A stretch of 64,000 nt of DNA from Aculops lycopersici (Eukaryota; Arthropoda; Arachnida; Trombidiformes; Eriophyidae), in the NCBI GenBank assembly GCA_015350385.1, contig WNKI01000002.1, positions 7,432,276 to 7,496,275 on the forward strand. The letters run 5' to 3'. Position 1 is the first letter of the stretch. The number at the start of each line of letters is the position of its first letter. The notes under the pieces are model-generated. The model worked only from the letters and a program-made list of their open reading frames with translations, was not told where the DNA came from and searched no databases. The position numbers and the translations under genes are program-made. This document shows, piece after piece, positions 33,781-44,040 of this stretch.

Positions 33781-33808
<28 letters not shown>
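33781..33808. repeat. (GTC)n microsatellite
   Basis: 28 uninterrupted bases. It creates long false frames in several phases, including Arg- and Ser-rich ones. Confidence 0.95.
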
Positions 33809-33811
<3 letters not shown>

Positions 33812-34710
33812 TCTTTGCTGTTCATTTGGCCAAATCCATTTTGTATGGAGATGGAAAGCAACAGGCGGCTGCCACTTGACTGGCCGGCGCCTCGATGCGT
33901 GCGTTATGCTCGCGAGTTGTGCAAGTGGCGAGCGGCGAGCGGCGAGTCGCGACAAGCCCTCGGGTTGTCTGTGCCAATCGGCTGTTGCGACGACGACGAC
34001 GACCACTACTCTTGCTGCTGCTGCTGCTGCGACGGCCACGGCGCCGGCACGACAACGACGGCCGCGCGCCCCTCGTTTCGTCCATCTCGCTTGCTCTTTT
34101 TGCCAGGTAGAGATTATCTTGCGAGTCAAGTGGTCGTCGTTGGCCGCTGCTGCTGCTGCAGCAACGAGGAGGGGAAAAAGTGGCCTTGATTCCAAAGAGC
34201 GAGGAACAGCCGAGCGAGGAGATGACTGCTCATTTGGCGCGCTGCTAGACCTCGAACTTCGCGCACCTGGACATTCCATATTGTGCACGGCGCTCGGCCA
34301 TTGGAAAAAATGGATGCCGCTTTAGCTGCTGCCGCTGCCGCATCATCCATATTCTTGGCGAGCCAGCCATTCGACTTTTTCTAGCCTCGTTTGTTCGTTT
34401 GCTTGAAAAGACAAACGAGCTCGTTGGAGGGCAGGCAAAAGAAACAAAACAACGAAGACACAAACGATGAGGTTGCACTGATGACGCAACGCATCGCATC
34501 GCAACGCAAGAGTCTTGTCGCGACTCGCGACTCTTTCCACTGACACCGCAGTTGGGACCAAAAAGTCTGCCTTCTTCGTCCTTCAGTTGAATGGCGCGAC
34601 ACAGCAGAGTGGAGCCATCAGCTTCGGCAAAAGACAAGCAGGCGCATTAACATTCCACCTTCACACAATTGGTGCCGGCTGTTGCAGAGTACAATCGCGA
34701 TTTGAAGCGA

Positions 34711-34752
34711 TGAAGAAGAAGAAGAAGAAGAAGAAGAAGAGGAGGAGGAGGA
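34711..34752. repeat. (GAA)n / (GGA)n purine run
   Basis: About ten GAA units pass into GGA units, a pure purine strand. Confidence 0.9.
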
Positions 34753-36097
34753 CGAAGAAAAAATGCTGCCGCAACCTCAGGTAACAGCGAGCGACTCGCG
34801 GCAACAGGTGTGCGCTTATATGCGAGCGAGTGTCTCTCCTTCTCTCTCTTTTTTCTCGTGTGCCCCCGCAACTCGAGCAGTAGGAGCACTTGTTCAAAAG
34901 ACACAACAGCAACAAACGCCACCAAAGCTCAAGGAGACGGGCCAACAACAAACGAGCAAAAAGCAATAGGAGCACCACTAGAAGGCAAGAGGAGAGACAG
35001 AGAACAGATTTGAGGCTCGAGCCAACAACAAAGGGGACAAACTCGCGAGTGGAAGACATTATCATAATAGCATTAAAATAACAACCAACCATTCATCTAT
35101 AAGCCGGCCGCCGGTTGTCTCTTTAACTTTTTACCTGAGCATGCGACTAGTAGTAACACGAGAGAGTTTCAGGTGGTTAATTCAGTTCGTTTGCTCGCTC
35201 GCTCGCTCGCCTGTTCTCCTCCCATTCGCTCGTCTCACTGTCGCATTTTGGAACTTGTTCGTATCTCTCTTTACCTGTCTCTTGTCTCTCTTGTGTTGAC
35301 GACGTCGTTTTTCTTCGTCGTCGTCATCATCGTCGTCGTGGTCGTGGTAACGCGACGCGCAGTTTATTGTGTCGCGCAACGAGCGCAATAAGCTCCGCAA
35401 GTTCACAGAGCTCAAAAAGCGCAACAAGCTCAAAAAGAGCAACAAGAGCAACAAGTGCCACAGCCGCAGCTTGCCACTTAACCGACTGAAACTCTACAAT
35501 GAGTTCTCTGTCTCTCTGTCTCTCTCTCCTTCTATCTATCTATCTACCTATCGCAAGTTCGCCCGCTCTACAGTTGCGGCTGTCGCTCACCTGTCTAGCT
35601 GTCTGATTACAAGTATGCGACGTCGTCTTTTCCCAGTTGTCGCTGTCTTTTTCGTCTTTGTCGTTGTGGTTTGAATGACTGGCAGGCCAAAGTCGGTGGA
35701 ATTGTTCTCGAAATAGAGAGGGACGAGGGGGGAAAACAATCAACTTTGGTCTGAGCAACTCTAGTGGTGGTTGTCTCAGCAGGAGAAGCCGAGAGGAGAG
35801 GTGAGCGGAAAAGAGTCGGCTGGATGGAGCAAGAAAGAGCGAGAGAGAGAGAGAGAGAGAGAATGTTGATTGGATACTTTAAATATTTTCAGTCTATGTT
35901 TCTAGTCTGTTTTTTTCTCGTTTGGCACTCAATCGATTGGCACTGAATATAGTTTTTTATGGATAGTTGTTTAGTTATAATTATAATAATTATTAATATT
36001 ATAATGCTATTATTATTAGTCTTAGTCTTGGTCTGGACTAATCCTTTAACACGCGCCGCAAGGTGACGCGCTCGTTCCTATAAATTAGTTGTGTGTC

Positions 36098-37531
36098 CTA
36101 CCCATTGGCCGCTTGCTGTTGTTGCTGCTGGCTAAGTAACATGAGCACCAGCGACAAATTGGCCAACAGATTGGCCGGATGTTGCTGCTGCTGCTGTTGT
36201 TGCATTTGTTGTTGTGCTGGTGCTAATTGTGGCGTGATTTGCAGTGGTGGTGGTGGTTGTTGTTGTAGTTGCGGCTGCGGTGGTTGTAGTTGTAGTTGTG
36301 GTGGTTGTTGCATTAGTAGTTGCTGTTGCAGGAGTGCCAATTGGGCAGGAAGTTGCAGTGGTTGCAGTGGTTGTTGTTGCAGTTGAGATTGTTGGAGTTG
36401 TTGAAGTTGCTGTTGCTGTTGTTGTTGTTGCTGTTGTTGTAGTTGCTGTTGCAGGAGCGCGAGTTGAGCCTCAAGTTGTTGTCGTTGTTGCTGCTCACTT
36501 TGTTGATCTATTTGAGGTGGTTGTTGCGGTTGTTGTAGTTGTAATTGTTGTAGTAACTGTTGCTGCTGCTGCTGCTGTTGCTGTTGCCACCTTTGAGTCG
36601 ATGGTTGAGGTGATAGTTGAGGCGACATTTGAGGCGACGGCTGAGGTGGTGGTTGTTGTTGTTGTTGCTGTTGCTGTTGCTGTTGCGCTTGCTGCTGTTG
36701 CGTTTGCTGCTGAGATGGCGATCTTATAGGTTGCTCGTGTTCCGCTGCCGGCTTCACCTTCGCCGACGCCAGGCTCATTGGCGTCAAGTTGAGCATTTGC
36801 ATTTGGCGGGCCGTCGCCTGGGCAAGCGACTCAATGTCGGGAAAAACCTCCGACATGTTCTCGGGATATGGCTTTGCGGTGCGCCCATCGTGCGGGTTGA
36901 ACTTGCGCTTCGCGGTTGGCGCGTGCAACTTTGGATTCGGGTTCGAGGAATGCCTATTGCGCGACCTCCTCGACGAGAACATCATTTGGCAACCGGAAAC
37001 GGTGCAAGGGTGCATCTCGCGCATATGCACCGCGCTGAAGTGGATCTTCAGCGCGCCCTTATCACAAAAGGTCTTGAGGCAGAGATGACACTTGACTCGC
37101 TTCTTGCCGGTGGTTGGGTTTGTGGTTAACTGGTTGAGGATGTTTGTGTGCAGCCTCTTGGGCGTCGCTTGGTGCGCGTTTGGTGCATTCGAACTCGAGT
37201 TCGAGTTGTTTGAGATTCCGTTTGCATTTCCGTTTCCGCTTCCGGCGAAGGACAATAGCTCTTGGTGCTGGCTGGAGCTGGAGTCGCTTGAGGTTGAATC
37301 GTCGTCGTCGTCGTCGCCGGCGGCGGCGCCGTATTGGTGGTGGTTATTGTGTTGTTGTTGTTGTTGCTGTTGGTGGAGGTGGTGGAGGAGGTGGTGGTTG
37401 TGCTGCTGCTGCTGTAGGTGGTTGTTGTTTCTAAGTTGTCGTTGTTGTTGTCGTTGTTGCAGGTGGTTATTTTGGTGGTGCTCTAATTCTAAATCTAGAT
37501 CCAAGTCTAGATCCAACTCTTGGTCTTGCAT
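36098..37531 (-). CDS. disco: Disconnected/basonuclin-type C2H2 zinc-finger transcription factor
   Basis: Nuclear DNA-binding protein of the disco/basonuclin family; in insects disco genes pattern appendages and the visual system. The 477-residue frame starts at the first ATG after an in-frame stop. The N-terminus has an alternating Leu-Asp run, then His/Gln-rich and acidic/Ser-rich stretches. The zinc-finger pair is very well kept. Finger 1 has C148, C151, H164 and H169 (CHLCLKTFCDKGALKIHFSA). Finger 2 has C176, C181, H194 and H203 (CQMMFSSRRSRNRHSSNPN). It is followed by the family block FNPHDGRTAKPYPENMSE and a patch ending AQATARQMQMLN. From about residue 273 to the end it is mostly Gln, encoded by mixed CAA and CAG. 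The stop TAG lies within a weak donor-like GTAGGA, so a further 3' exon is possible. Only one finger pair is seen, as in insect disco, against three pairs in basonuclins. Confidence 0.93.
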   Translation of the reverse strand: MQDQELDLDLDLDLELEHHQNNHLQQRQQQRQLRNNNHLQQQQHNHHLLHHLHQQQQQQQHNNHHQYGAAAGDDDDDDSTSSDSSSSQHQELLSFAGSGNGNANGISNNSNSSSNAPNAHQATPKRLHTNILNQLTTNPTTGKKRVKCHLCLKTFCDKGALKIHFSAVHMREMHPCTVSGCQMMFSSRRSRNRHSSNPNPKLHAPTAKRKFNPHDGRTAKPYPENMSEVFPDIESLAQATARQMQMLNLTPMSLASAKVKPAAEHEQPIRSPSQQQTQQQQAQQQQQQQQQQQPPPQPSPQMSPQLSPQPSTQRWQQQQQQQQQQLLQQLQLQQPQQPPQIDQQSEQQQRQQLEAQLALLQQQLQQQQQQQQQQQLQQLQQSQLQQQPLQPLQLPAQLALLQQQLLMQQPPQLQLQPPQPQLQQQPPPPLQITPQLAPAQQQMQQQQQQQHPANLLANLSLVLMLLSQQQQQQAANG

Positions 37532-38568
37532 CTTTTGGCCTCTTTGAGATTCTCGCTTCCTTTGATTCTATTCTCTGATTCAATTTTACTAGCTGAGATG
37601 TGATGAGATGAGATTAGATTAAATGAGATGATTGATTTTCTTGCGAGTTTATTAAACGCCTTCCAAAGCTAAACTAACTCACTGACTGAGTCACAAACTA
37701 ACTCGGCGCCGACAAACTGACTCTTGCTGCAACTCTGGTGACTTTGCGGCGACAAATAGGCGAACGAGAGAGAAAAAAGGCCACTGATTGTCGCCACTTG
37801 GGGTGTCGCGCTTGCAGTGCGCGGTTGCCATTTGGCGGCTGTGCGCAGGCGCCGCGCGCCGTGTGTCGCTCAGAGGCCACGCGCACCTCAAGCGGTGGCT
37901 TGAAAGTGAGCGAGAAGCATCGGCGCAAGTGAGCAGTCGTCTTGTCTCCTCGGTTAACAAACTCGACAACGACCACGACCACGACTACTGCCACTTCCAA
38001 TGGCGACGACTGCGACCACTACAACGGCGACCACGACGACGACGGCGACGTCGACGAGTCTGCGGCTCGTTAGCCGGCGCCTGCGCACTCGAAGGGCCAA
38101 CAAGCGACACATCCCAGGTGGCGACAATCAATTTGGGTGGAGCCAACTCTAGGCCGCTGCTTTCCCCTCAGGTGCGCGAGTGGCGCCGCCGGCGGCCACA
38201 TTCGAACTAAACAGCTCGGCGGCGCGCTATACAGGCGAGCAGAGTTTCTTTCGACGATTTGATTTTAAAAACAATTTTTAGACACAAAAATCCTATTTAG
38301 CTTCCTCGTCCTCGTCCTCTCCGTGGTCGTCATCGTGGCCGCGGTCGTGGTCGTGGGCTCGATGCAACGGAGTGGCAGTGTGTTTGTCTCGCTAGCTCGC
38401 TCATTCGCTAGGTAGTAGTGAGTGGCAGTCGCGCTTCGAGAAGAGCAATCGTCGTGGCAAGCGCCGCAACAGTCCCACTGGCCGCTACGCAAGCCGCTTC
38501 AGCCGCTCGTTGTCGTGCTCGATTGAGATCGAGATTGAGCTAGAGATTTGGATTATGATTCAATTTGA

Positions 38569-38597
38569 GATTGGGATTGGGATTGGGATTGGGATTG
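38569..38597 (+). repeat. (GATTGG)n repeat with four G-triplets
   Basis: Four full GATTGG units on the plus strand give GGG runs at 3-base spacing, a possible G-quadruplex. Confidence 0.85.
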
Positions 38598-39087
38598 AGA
38601 ATAAGATTGAAACTGAAATCGAAGTTGAAAACAAGTTTGTCTTGTTGTTGTTATTGCCGGCGCTGCTGGTGATTGGCGCTAAAGAGTTGGTTGTTTGGAA
38701 GTTTGTTTTGCCGCACGCTGCTGCAGCCGCAATGGCAGCAGCAACAGCGACAGCGCCAACTGCCGCCAAAGCAAAACCATCGGGCCTCAAATGAGCGATC
38801 GCTCTCTGGTTGTTGTCAGGCGGCAATTTGCTCACTGTCTTTGCTTTTTCGACTCCGCCGCTCGCTAAAATGGGCGACAGGATCAGCTTACACCCTCTTT
38901 TGCTCCTTTGCTCTTTTGCTAACTCGCTAGTCACTCTAATCTTCGCAACAGTCAATCTCTCTCTCTCTCTCTCTCCCTCGCTGCCTCTTGCCAATAAGCT
39001 CGCGTTGGTTTTGTGTAGAGGCTGGATGTCGCCAGCAAGCCACCGTCACCGCAACCACAACCACCGCCGCTCAATGGGAGAAGCTCG

Positions 39088-39088
<1 letters not shown>

Positions 39089-39115
<27 letters not shown>
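39089..39115. repeat. (ATT)n microsatellite
   Basis: About nine ATT units. Confidence 0.95.
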
Positions 39116-39118
<3 letters not shown>

Positions 39119-40944
39119 GGCTACGTTTGCACGCTTGCCAAATGGAGACACCAACTCTCACATGAGGAGACGAGAGCCGGATCCTGGCCCAAAGGCAGAG
39201 AGCCCTCTCTCAGGTCAGCGGCTGTTGCGCCGCTTTTGAATCTCGATTAGTCGCCGTGTGCTGGTTGCAGGGTCTGTTCAGGTGGAGAAGTCACCGGAGC
39301 TTGCCGGCTCCGGCTGTGTGTTTGTGTTTCTCCTTACCTAACTCTCGCTTCACCTGAGTCTCGGCCTGTGTGTCGTGTGTAATCGGTAATTTGAAGAGAA
39401 AAAAGTTGACACGCCGGGAGATTGAGAAATCGGGACCAACAAGACAAAAAGGTCTGAAAAATGTTGAGCGTGCGAGCAAGTGAGCAAGTGGGAGACAGGC
39501 GCACTCTATAGAGTAATAGTGTACGCTCAGTCCCTCACACACACACGAACACACACTGGAGCTTTCTGCATGCAAACGAAGTCGTCGTCGTCGTCGTCTA
39601 GTTTGCTCGCGCGCGGTAAGCTCGCGCTGTCGCTGCCGTCGCTCACCTGGCCAGCAGACGAAAAGAGCAACGCATACTAGTATATATATATATATATATT
39701 TATGTGTGTGTATGTGCATGTATGAAGCGAGGTAAAAAAGTCGTGCACCTCCGAGGACAACTATAACTAACTTGCGTGCGATTCGTTTACCTTGGGAAGA
39801 TCTCACCGCCATTGAGGCTGCAATCTTCAGGGCGGAAAACTCGACATCATCTAGCCGGCTAGCGAGCAACTTGCCACGAGGTTTTTGTTGCTCGGGATGC
39901 GACTGACCGACCGACTGAACTTAACGTCGCAGTATCCGCCGCTGCGACCACCGAAACCACCACCCGGCGACATGCGACAGGTTACACAGTGAGCATCAAC
40001 AGTTGGTTACCTGCTTCTCTCTCTCTCTCTCTCACTGACTCTCTTGGATCAAATTCAGGTTCAGGTTCACGCTCTCAGCTCGACGCCGAAGCTATTGTCG
40101 TCGTCGCCGCCGCCGCCGCCGTTGTCGTCGATGTCGTGGACAAACTCCTCTGCCCTTCGAGCGGCGAAACGCCAAGTGGTCGTGACAATCGCTTAACCAT
40201 TTGCGAGCAAACTTTGGATCCGCCAGCTGCCTTTTATTAAAGTAACCACGGCCAAGGGAAACGATACCACGATAGATGACGACGAGGACGATGATGATGG
40301 TGACGATGATGATCATGATGACGAGTGGCTGGCGAATGCTCACTTGGATTTGGCCGAGCCAATGGTCGCGCAATCGCGCGACTCCCTGGCTCGCAAATAT
40401 ACACACAAAAAGGCCCGAGGTGCCCGCGAAACGCACGCTCGTGCGCTTCTTTACCTTTCTACAATTTGCCTTGAAGGTAAAAGAAGAGAGAAGTATAAAG
40501 GAGAAGAAGAATAAACTTTTCTTCTAACGCGACAGGTAACTTTAATAGACCCTTAGAATAACCAACTTTTGGCTGCAAATCGCCACCTCATACATCATGC
40601 GATTGGCCGGTCGGCTCTATTGGTGTGCAGATTTGGTGGCGGCATAAAAGTTAAATTGAGCAAAAGCAGCATCCACCGGAGTGGCCCTAAGAGGCAAGCG
40701 TAGCAACAGGTGACAGTTTGCGCGCACAGCATGGAGTTTATTGGGGATAGGAAAATGATGAAGTGTGTGTTCACCTGTGTGGCGTCGCAACGGGCGCTTG
40801 CTTCCAATTGGTCGATCGGTCGATTGGTTGGTGCAACGAGAAGAATTATAATCACCATTATGATTACTATTATTAGACTAGATCGTCGCTTCGATGTCAT
40901 TTGTTGTGGTTGTCCGCCACTTGGCTCTAGTTCCTTTAGTGCCG

Positions 40945-40977
40945 GCGACGACGACCACGACGACGACGACGACGACT
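40945..40977. repeat. (CGA)n microsatellite with one interruption
   Basis: ACG-class triplets, broken once by CCA. Confidence 0.9.
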
Positions 40978-41477
40978 AAAAGCGATTGACGTTGCGCATT
41001 CAGAGGAGTTTTTCATTGGACATTTAGGGAGACATTTGAGGAATAAAGAGGCAAACGTTGAAGAAGTAGAAGAAAGACGACACTCACACAAAAGGCGAGC
41101 CAAAATTTGAAACATTTTTCTTTTCCAATACTTCGGCGGATGAGTTGTCGAAGTTGCGAGTCGTTTTAACCGAAGCTCTTTGCAGGCGGCCAGAAGAATG
41201 ATAGAACGTCGAATGCTAATGCACTTTCAAGTGATGGGGCAGGTTGAACTTTTGTCGTCGTCGTGGTCGTGGTCGTCGAAGGGCTGCGATCCGAGCGGCC
41301 GAGTTCAGGTTCAAGTTTTGCAAGTGTGGCGGCGGGTGTTGCTGTAGTTGGAGTGGGGCTGAAACAACGACAACTACAGCGACAACAACAACAACGACAA
41401 CTAGAAACATCGCGCAAAGGAGAGAAAGAGAGAGAGAGAGAGAGAGATACACCAAGACTCGCAACAATTTGTTGCGG

Positions 41478-41500
41478 CTTTACCTGTGTCGCAGGTAAAG
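41478..41500. promoter_or_regulatory. Inverted pair of CAGGTAAAG motifs
   Basis: CTTTACCTG and CAGGTAAAG form exact 9-base arms around TGTCG. The preceding 15 bases (GCAACAATTTGTTGC) are themselves an odd-centred palindrome. A paired factor site is an inference. Confidence 0.5.
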
Positions 41501-41956
41501 TCGTCGCGACGAGCCAGGTAGCAGCAAGGCGGCGAGCAGACGAGCAGACGAGTCAAGCTGCACGAAACGAACGACAGCCAAATCGACTTTTGCCACATCG
41601 CTAGTCGAAGGCCACGAGAAATAGAGAGACTCTTTTCTCTCTCAATCTGGCGCATGAACATCGCGAGCCTACAAGGCGACAAGCAAAGATTTGGACGTAG
41701 ACGAAGAAGAAGTCTACTTATGAGCAAGTGAGCGAGTGAGGAATTCCAATGTAAATTAACTGGGCACAAAGAATTATTATCATCATCATTATTTGCCGCT
41801 GCCGCCGCCGCTGCCGTTGCTAATGCCATTGCTGCTGCTGCCGCCCCTTTGGTCCGATGCCTGCCCCGTAACCTGGCACTTATGTGTGCTTCAGGTGGCA
41901 GGGGCAGCTGCGATGCTGATGCTGCCTACCTGTTTGCCTGCCTGCTCACCTGAGGT

Positions 41957-42003
41957 TGTTGCTACAAAATAGAAGCACAAAATGCTTCTATTTTGTAGCA
42001 ACA
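41957..42003. repeat. Perfect hairpin, 21-bp arms and 5-base loop
   Basis: Bases 41957-41977 and 41983-42003 are exact reverse complements, with loop CAAAA. The arms carry TACAAAATAGAAGC and its complement, so the stem is AT-mixed and not a microsatellite. CACCTG lies just outside the left arm and an ACAGGTT at the right edge. It could be a small foldback element, a short hairpin RNA or a regulatory palindrome. Confidence 0.85.
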
Positions 42004-42318
42004 GGTTGGCAACACACACACACACACACACTACGATAGGCAAGCAATCGGCAATCAGTGCGATGGGCAGCGAGTGTTACAGGTTGCCGCTGGCAAGTTG
42101 CGCGCCGCCGCCACCTGTGAGTGCGAGCGCGCGACGCGCACAGGTGAACTGGCCTCCCGGCCAGACGACAACTTGTTGCATGTGACTTCATCGTCGACTT
42201 CATCGTCGACTTCGCGTTGGTCGCTTGCTTCGTCGTGGTCGTGGTCGTCGCCAAGTGGCCGCAGTGAATTGATTTAGGCCTAAAATCGGCCCTATTGGCA
42301 ATGGGAATTTCGGCCAAA

Positions 42319-42347
42319 AGTTTAGCCAGCGAAAATTTGGCTAAACT
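42319..42347. repeat. Hairpin with 10-bp arms
   Basis: AGTTTAGCCA and TGGCTAAACT are exact complements around a 9-base spacer. Confidence 0.8.
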
Positions 42348-42601
42348 CCATGTTATGTTGCGCTGTGTTGTGTTGTGTTATGTTAAGTCAAGTTGAGTTA
42401 ATCGGCGCCAACGGAACATGGAAATGGCAAGCACAACACAGCAACAACAATAAGTGGCCTCAAGTCAATTGGCCAACGCGGCCGCCACCATTGCCTCGGC
42501 CGCTGCTCTTCTTTCTTCGTTATGCGCCGCGAGCAGCGACGACAATCTTCCAAGTTTCCCAAGGCGACGAGTCGGTGGTTGCAGCGGCGGCAGCGTAGGC
42601 A

Positions 42602-42621
42602 ACTTCTTCTTCTTCTTCTTC
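42602..42621. repeat. (TTC)n microsatellite
   Basis: About six TTC units. Confidence 0.85.
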
Positions 42622-43086
42622 TACATTGCGATCAAGGGAATTAAATGCGATGGACTTGGCAGTTTTATTATTCACTTCTATTCTGGCCAGCAGCAGGCCA
42701 GCCAAAGTAATCAGCCGACTAACTAGCATGCAAATGCCAGTTGCTTGGTTCCAGTTGGCCAGCAGTAATTTACTTGTCTCTCTCTCGCTCGCTCGTCGTT
42801 ATCTAGCGAGCGAGAGAAGTGGCTATGCTAGAAAATATTGGCGCCCCCGTAGCTCGGATGACTTTTCTCGTACTCGTTCTCGTTCTCGGTGTCGATGATC
42901 GTGAATTTGCTCGTTCCTTAAGCGAGAGGACTGATCGGAGTCTAGCATTAGAGTGGAATGGGAAAAAAGTTTTCAGTTGGCCTCTCGCTTCGAATATCCA
43001 GTTGGCCGGCCGGTCGGCCAGCAAGATTAAGTTTCCGCTTTGGTGGCAACTTGTTGATTCTTTTGCCGCTTAGACTGCAGCGCAAT

Positions 43087-43118
<32 letters not shown>

Positions 43119-43980
43119 CCACTTTAGCCCGCGGCTTTCCACGGGGGCGGCGACTTTCATTTGGCACACTAGTTTATGCATCGGAACGTCGTGTTGCGTC
43201 GCTTACAAAGAGGCCGGCAAGTGGACAGTAAAAAAGTCCATGAGCTAGCTGGTGAGACCGACCACTTGGCCTATCGTGAGCGCGAAGCGCGCTCTCCATT
43301 AGGCGAGCGTCGCGCCGCAAAGGTGCCGTGTTGGAGATTTGCCACGAGTTGCAGAGCCACCTGTTAGAAAAGTGACGCAACTATCCCTCTCTATGCTGCT
43401 CTCTTGTATCCGCAACTCAAAAGCGCAACGTTAGGCTTCCAGTCTCGCTGCCCCGGGCTAAACATGTAGGCCGAATGAGAGGGAGAGAGAAGAAAACTCT
43501 TGGCTACAGATTCCCCCGGGGACATTCAAAACTTGCAACCAAAAGGGCAACTTGTAACCTCGCACTAAACCACCGCGCGACCGTTCGATTTGATCGACCA
43601 ATCACTTGTTGTTCTCGAGAGCATGGATGTCGATGTCGATGTCGCTGTAGTCGATGTCGTTGTCGTTTGAGAGTTTTCATGTTCTTGTTTCTCACACACC
43701 CAAACACATACAGTTGAAGAGCGAGGGCGAGAGAAACACAAACATAAAATCAGGCGACAACTTGACGAGCAAACGAGCAACGCATTAAACCAAACTAGAG
43801 CAATTTGATGGGCGCGCGCGAGCTCCAGAGATTCCCTCGCCTCGAACACTCGTTTCGTCGTCGATCGAGTTTAAAGAAGAACGCGGGAATTCTAGTTATT
43901 TCAGCTCCACCTTCCGATATCGAGGCAGAGTCATCGGCACGTCCACTGGTTATCTGATGTCCAATGTCCAAATTGCGCGA

Positions 43981-44040
43981 TGGGATGGGATGGGATGGGA
44001 TGGGATGGGATGGGATGGGATGGGATGCGATGCTATGCGA
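43981..44040 (+). repeat. (TGGGA)n pentanucleotide array, G-quadruplex-prone
   Basis: Nine exact TGGGA units (43981-44025) are followed by TGCGA, TGCTA and TGCGA. The nine G-triplets are separated by two bases each. Confidence 0.95.

Larger units (their letters stand above)
25664..36097. other. Non-coding DNA between KChIP and disco, microsatellite- and CAGGTAA-rich
   Basis: No gene could be supported in these 10.4 kb. Many frames are open on both strands at once because of CGT, GAA and similar triplet runs, and none has family resemblance or good splice edges. CAGGTAA or its complement occurs about 13 times, nine of them between 28.28 and 30.94 kb. The region probably contains the KChIP promoter on the left, and the disco 3' UTR plus regulatory DNA on the right. 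Confidence 0.6.

Noticed and set aside
33723..34325. Overlapping 170-200-codon frames on both strands
   Set aside because: All are kept open by (GTC)n and GCT-type repeats and encode Arg, Ala or Ser runs.
36244..36729. Polyvaline-rich plus-strand frame over disco
   Set aside because: Complement of the CAA/CAG tract of disco; it has no features of its own.
38569..38597. GATTGG array as interstitial telomere repeat
   Set aside because: The unit is not a rotation of TTAGG or TTAGGG.
39291..39869. 192-codon minus-strand frame
   Set aside because: Crosses CGT, AC and TA repeats. No domain or conserved block.
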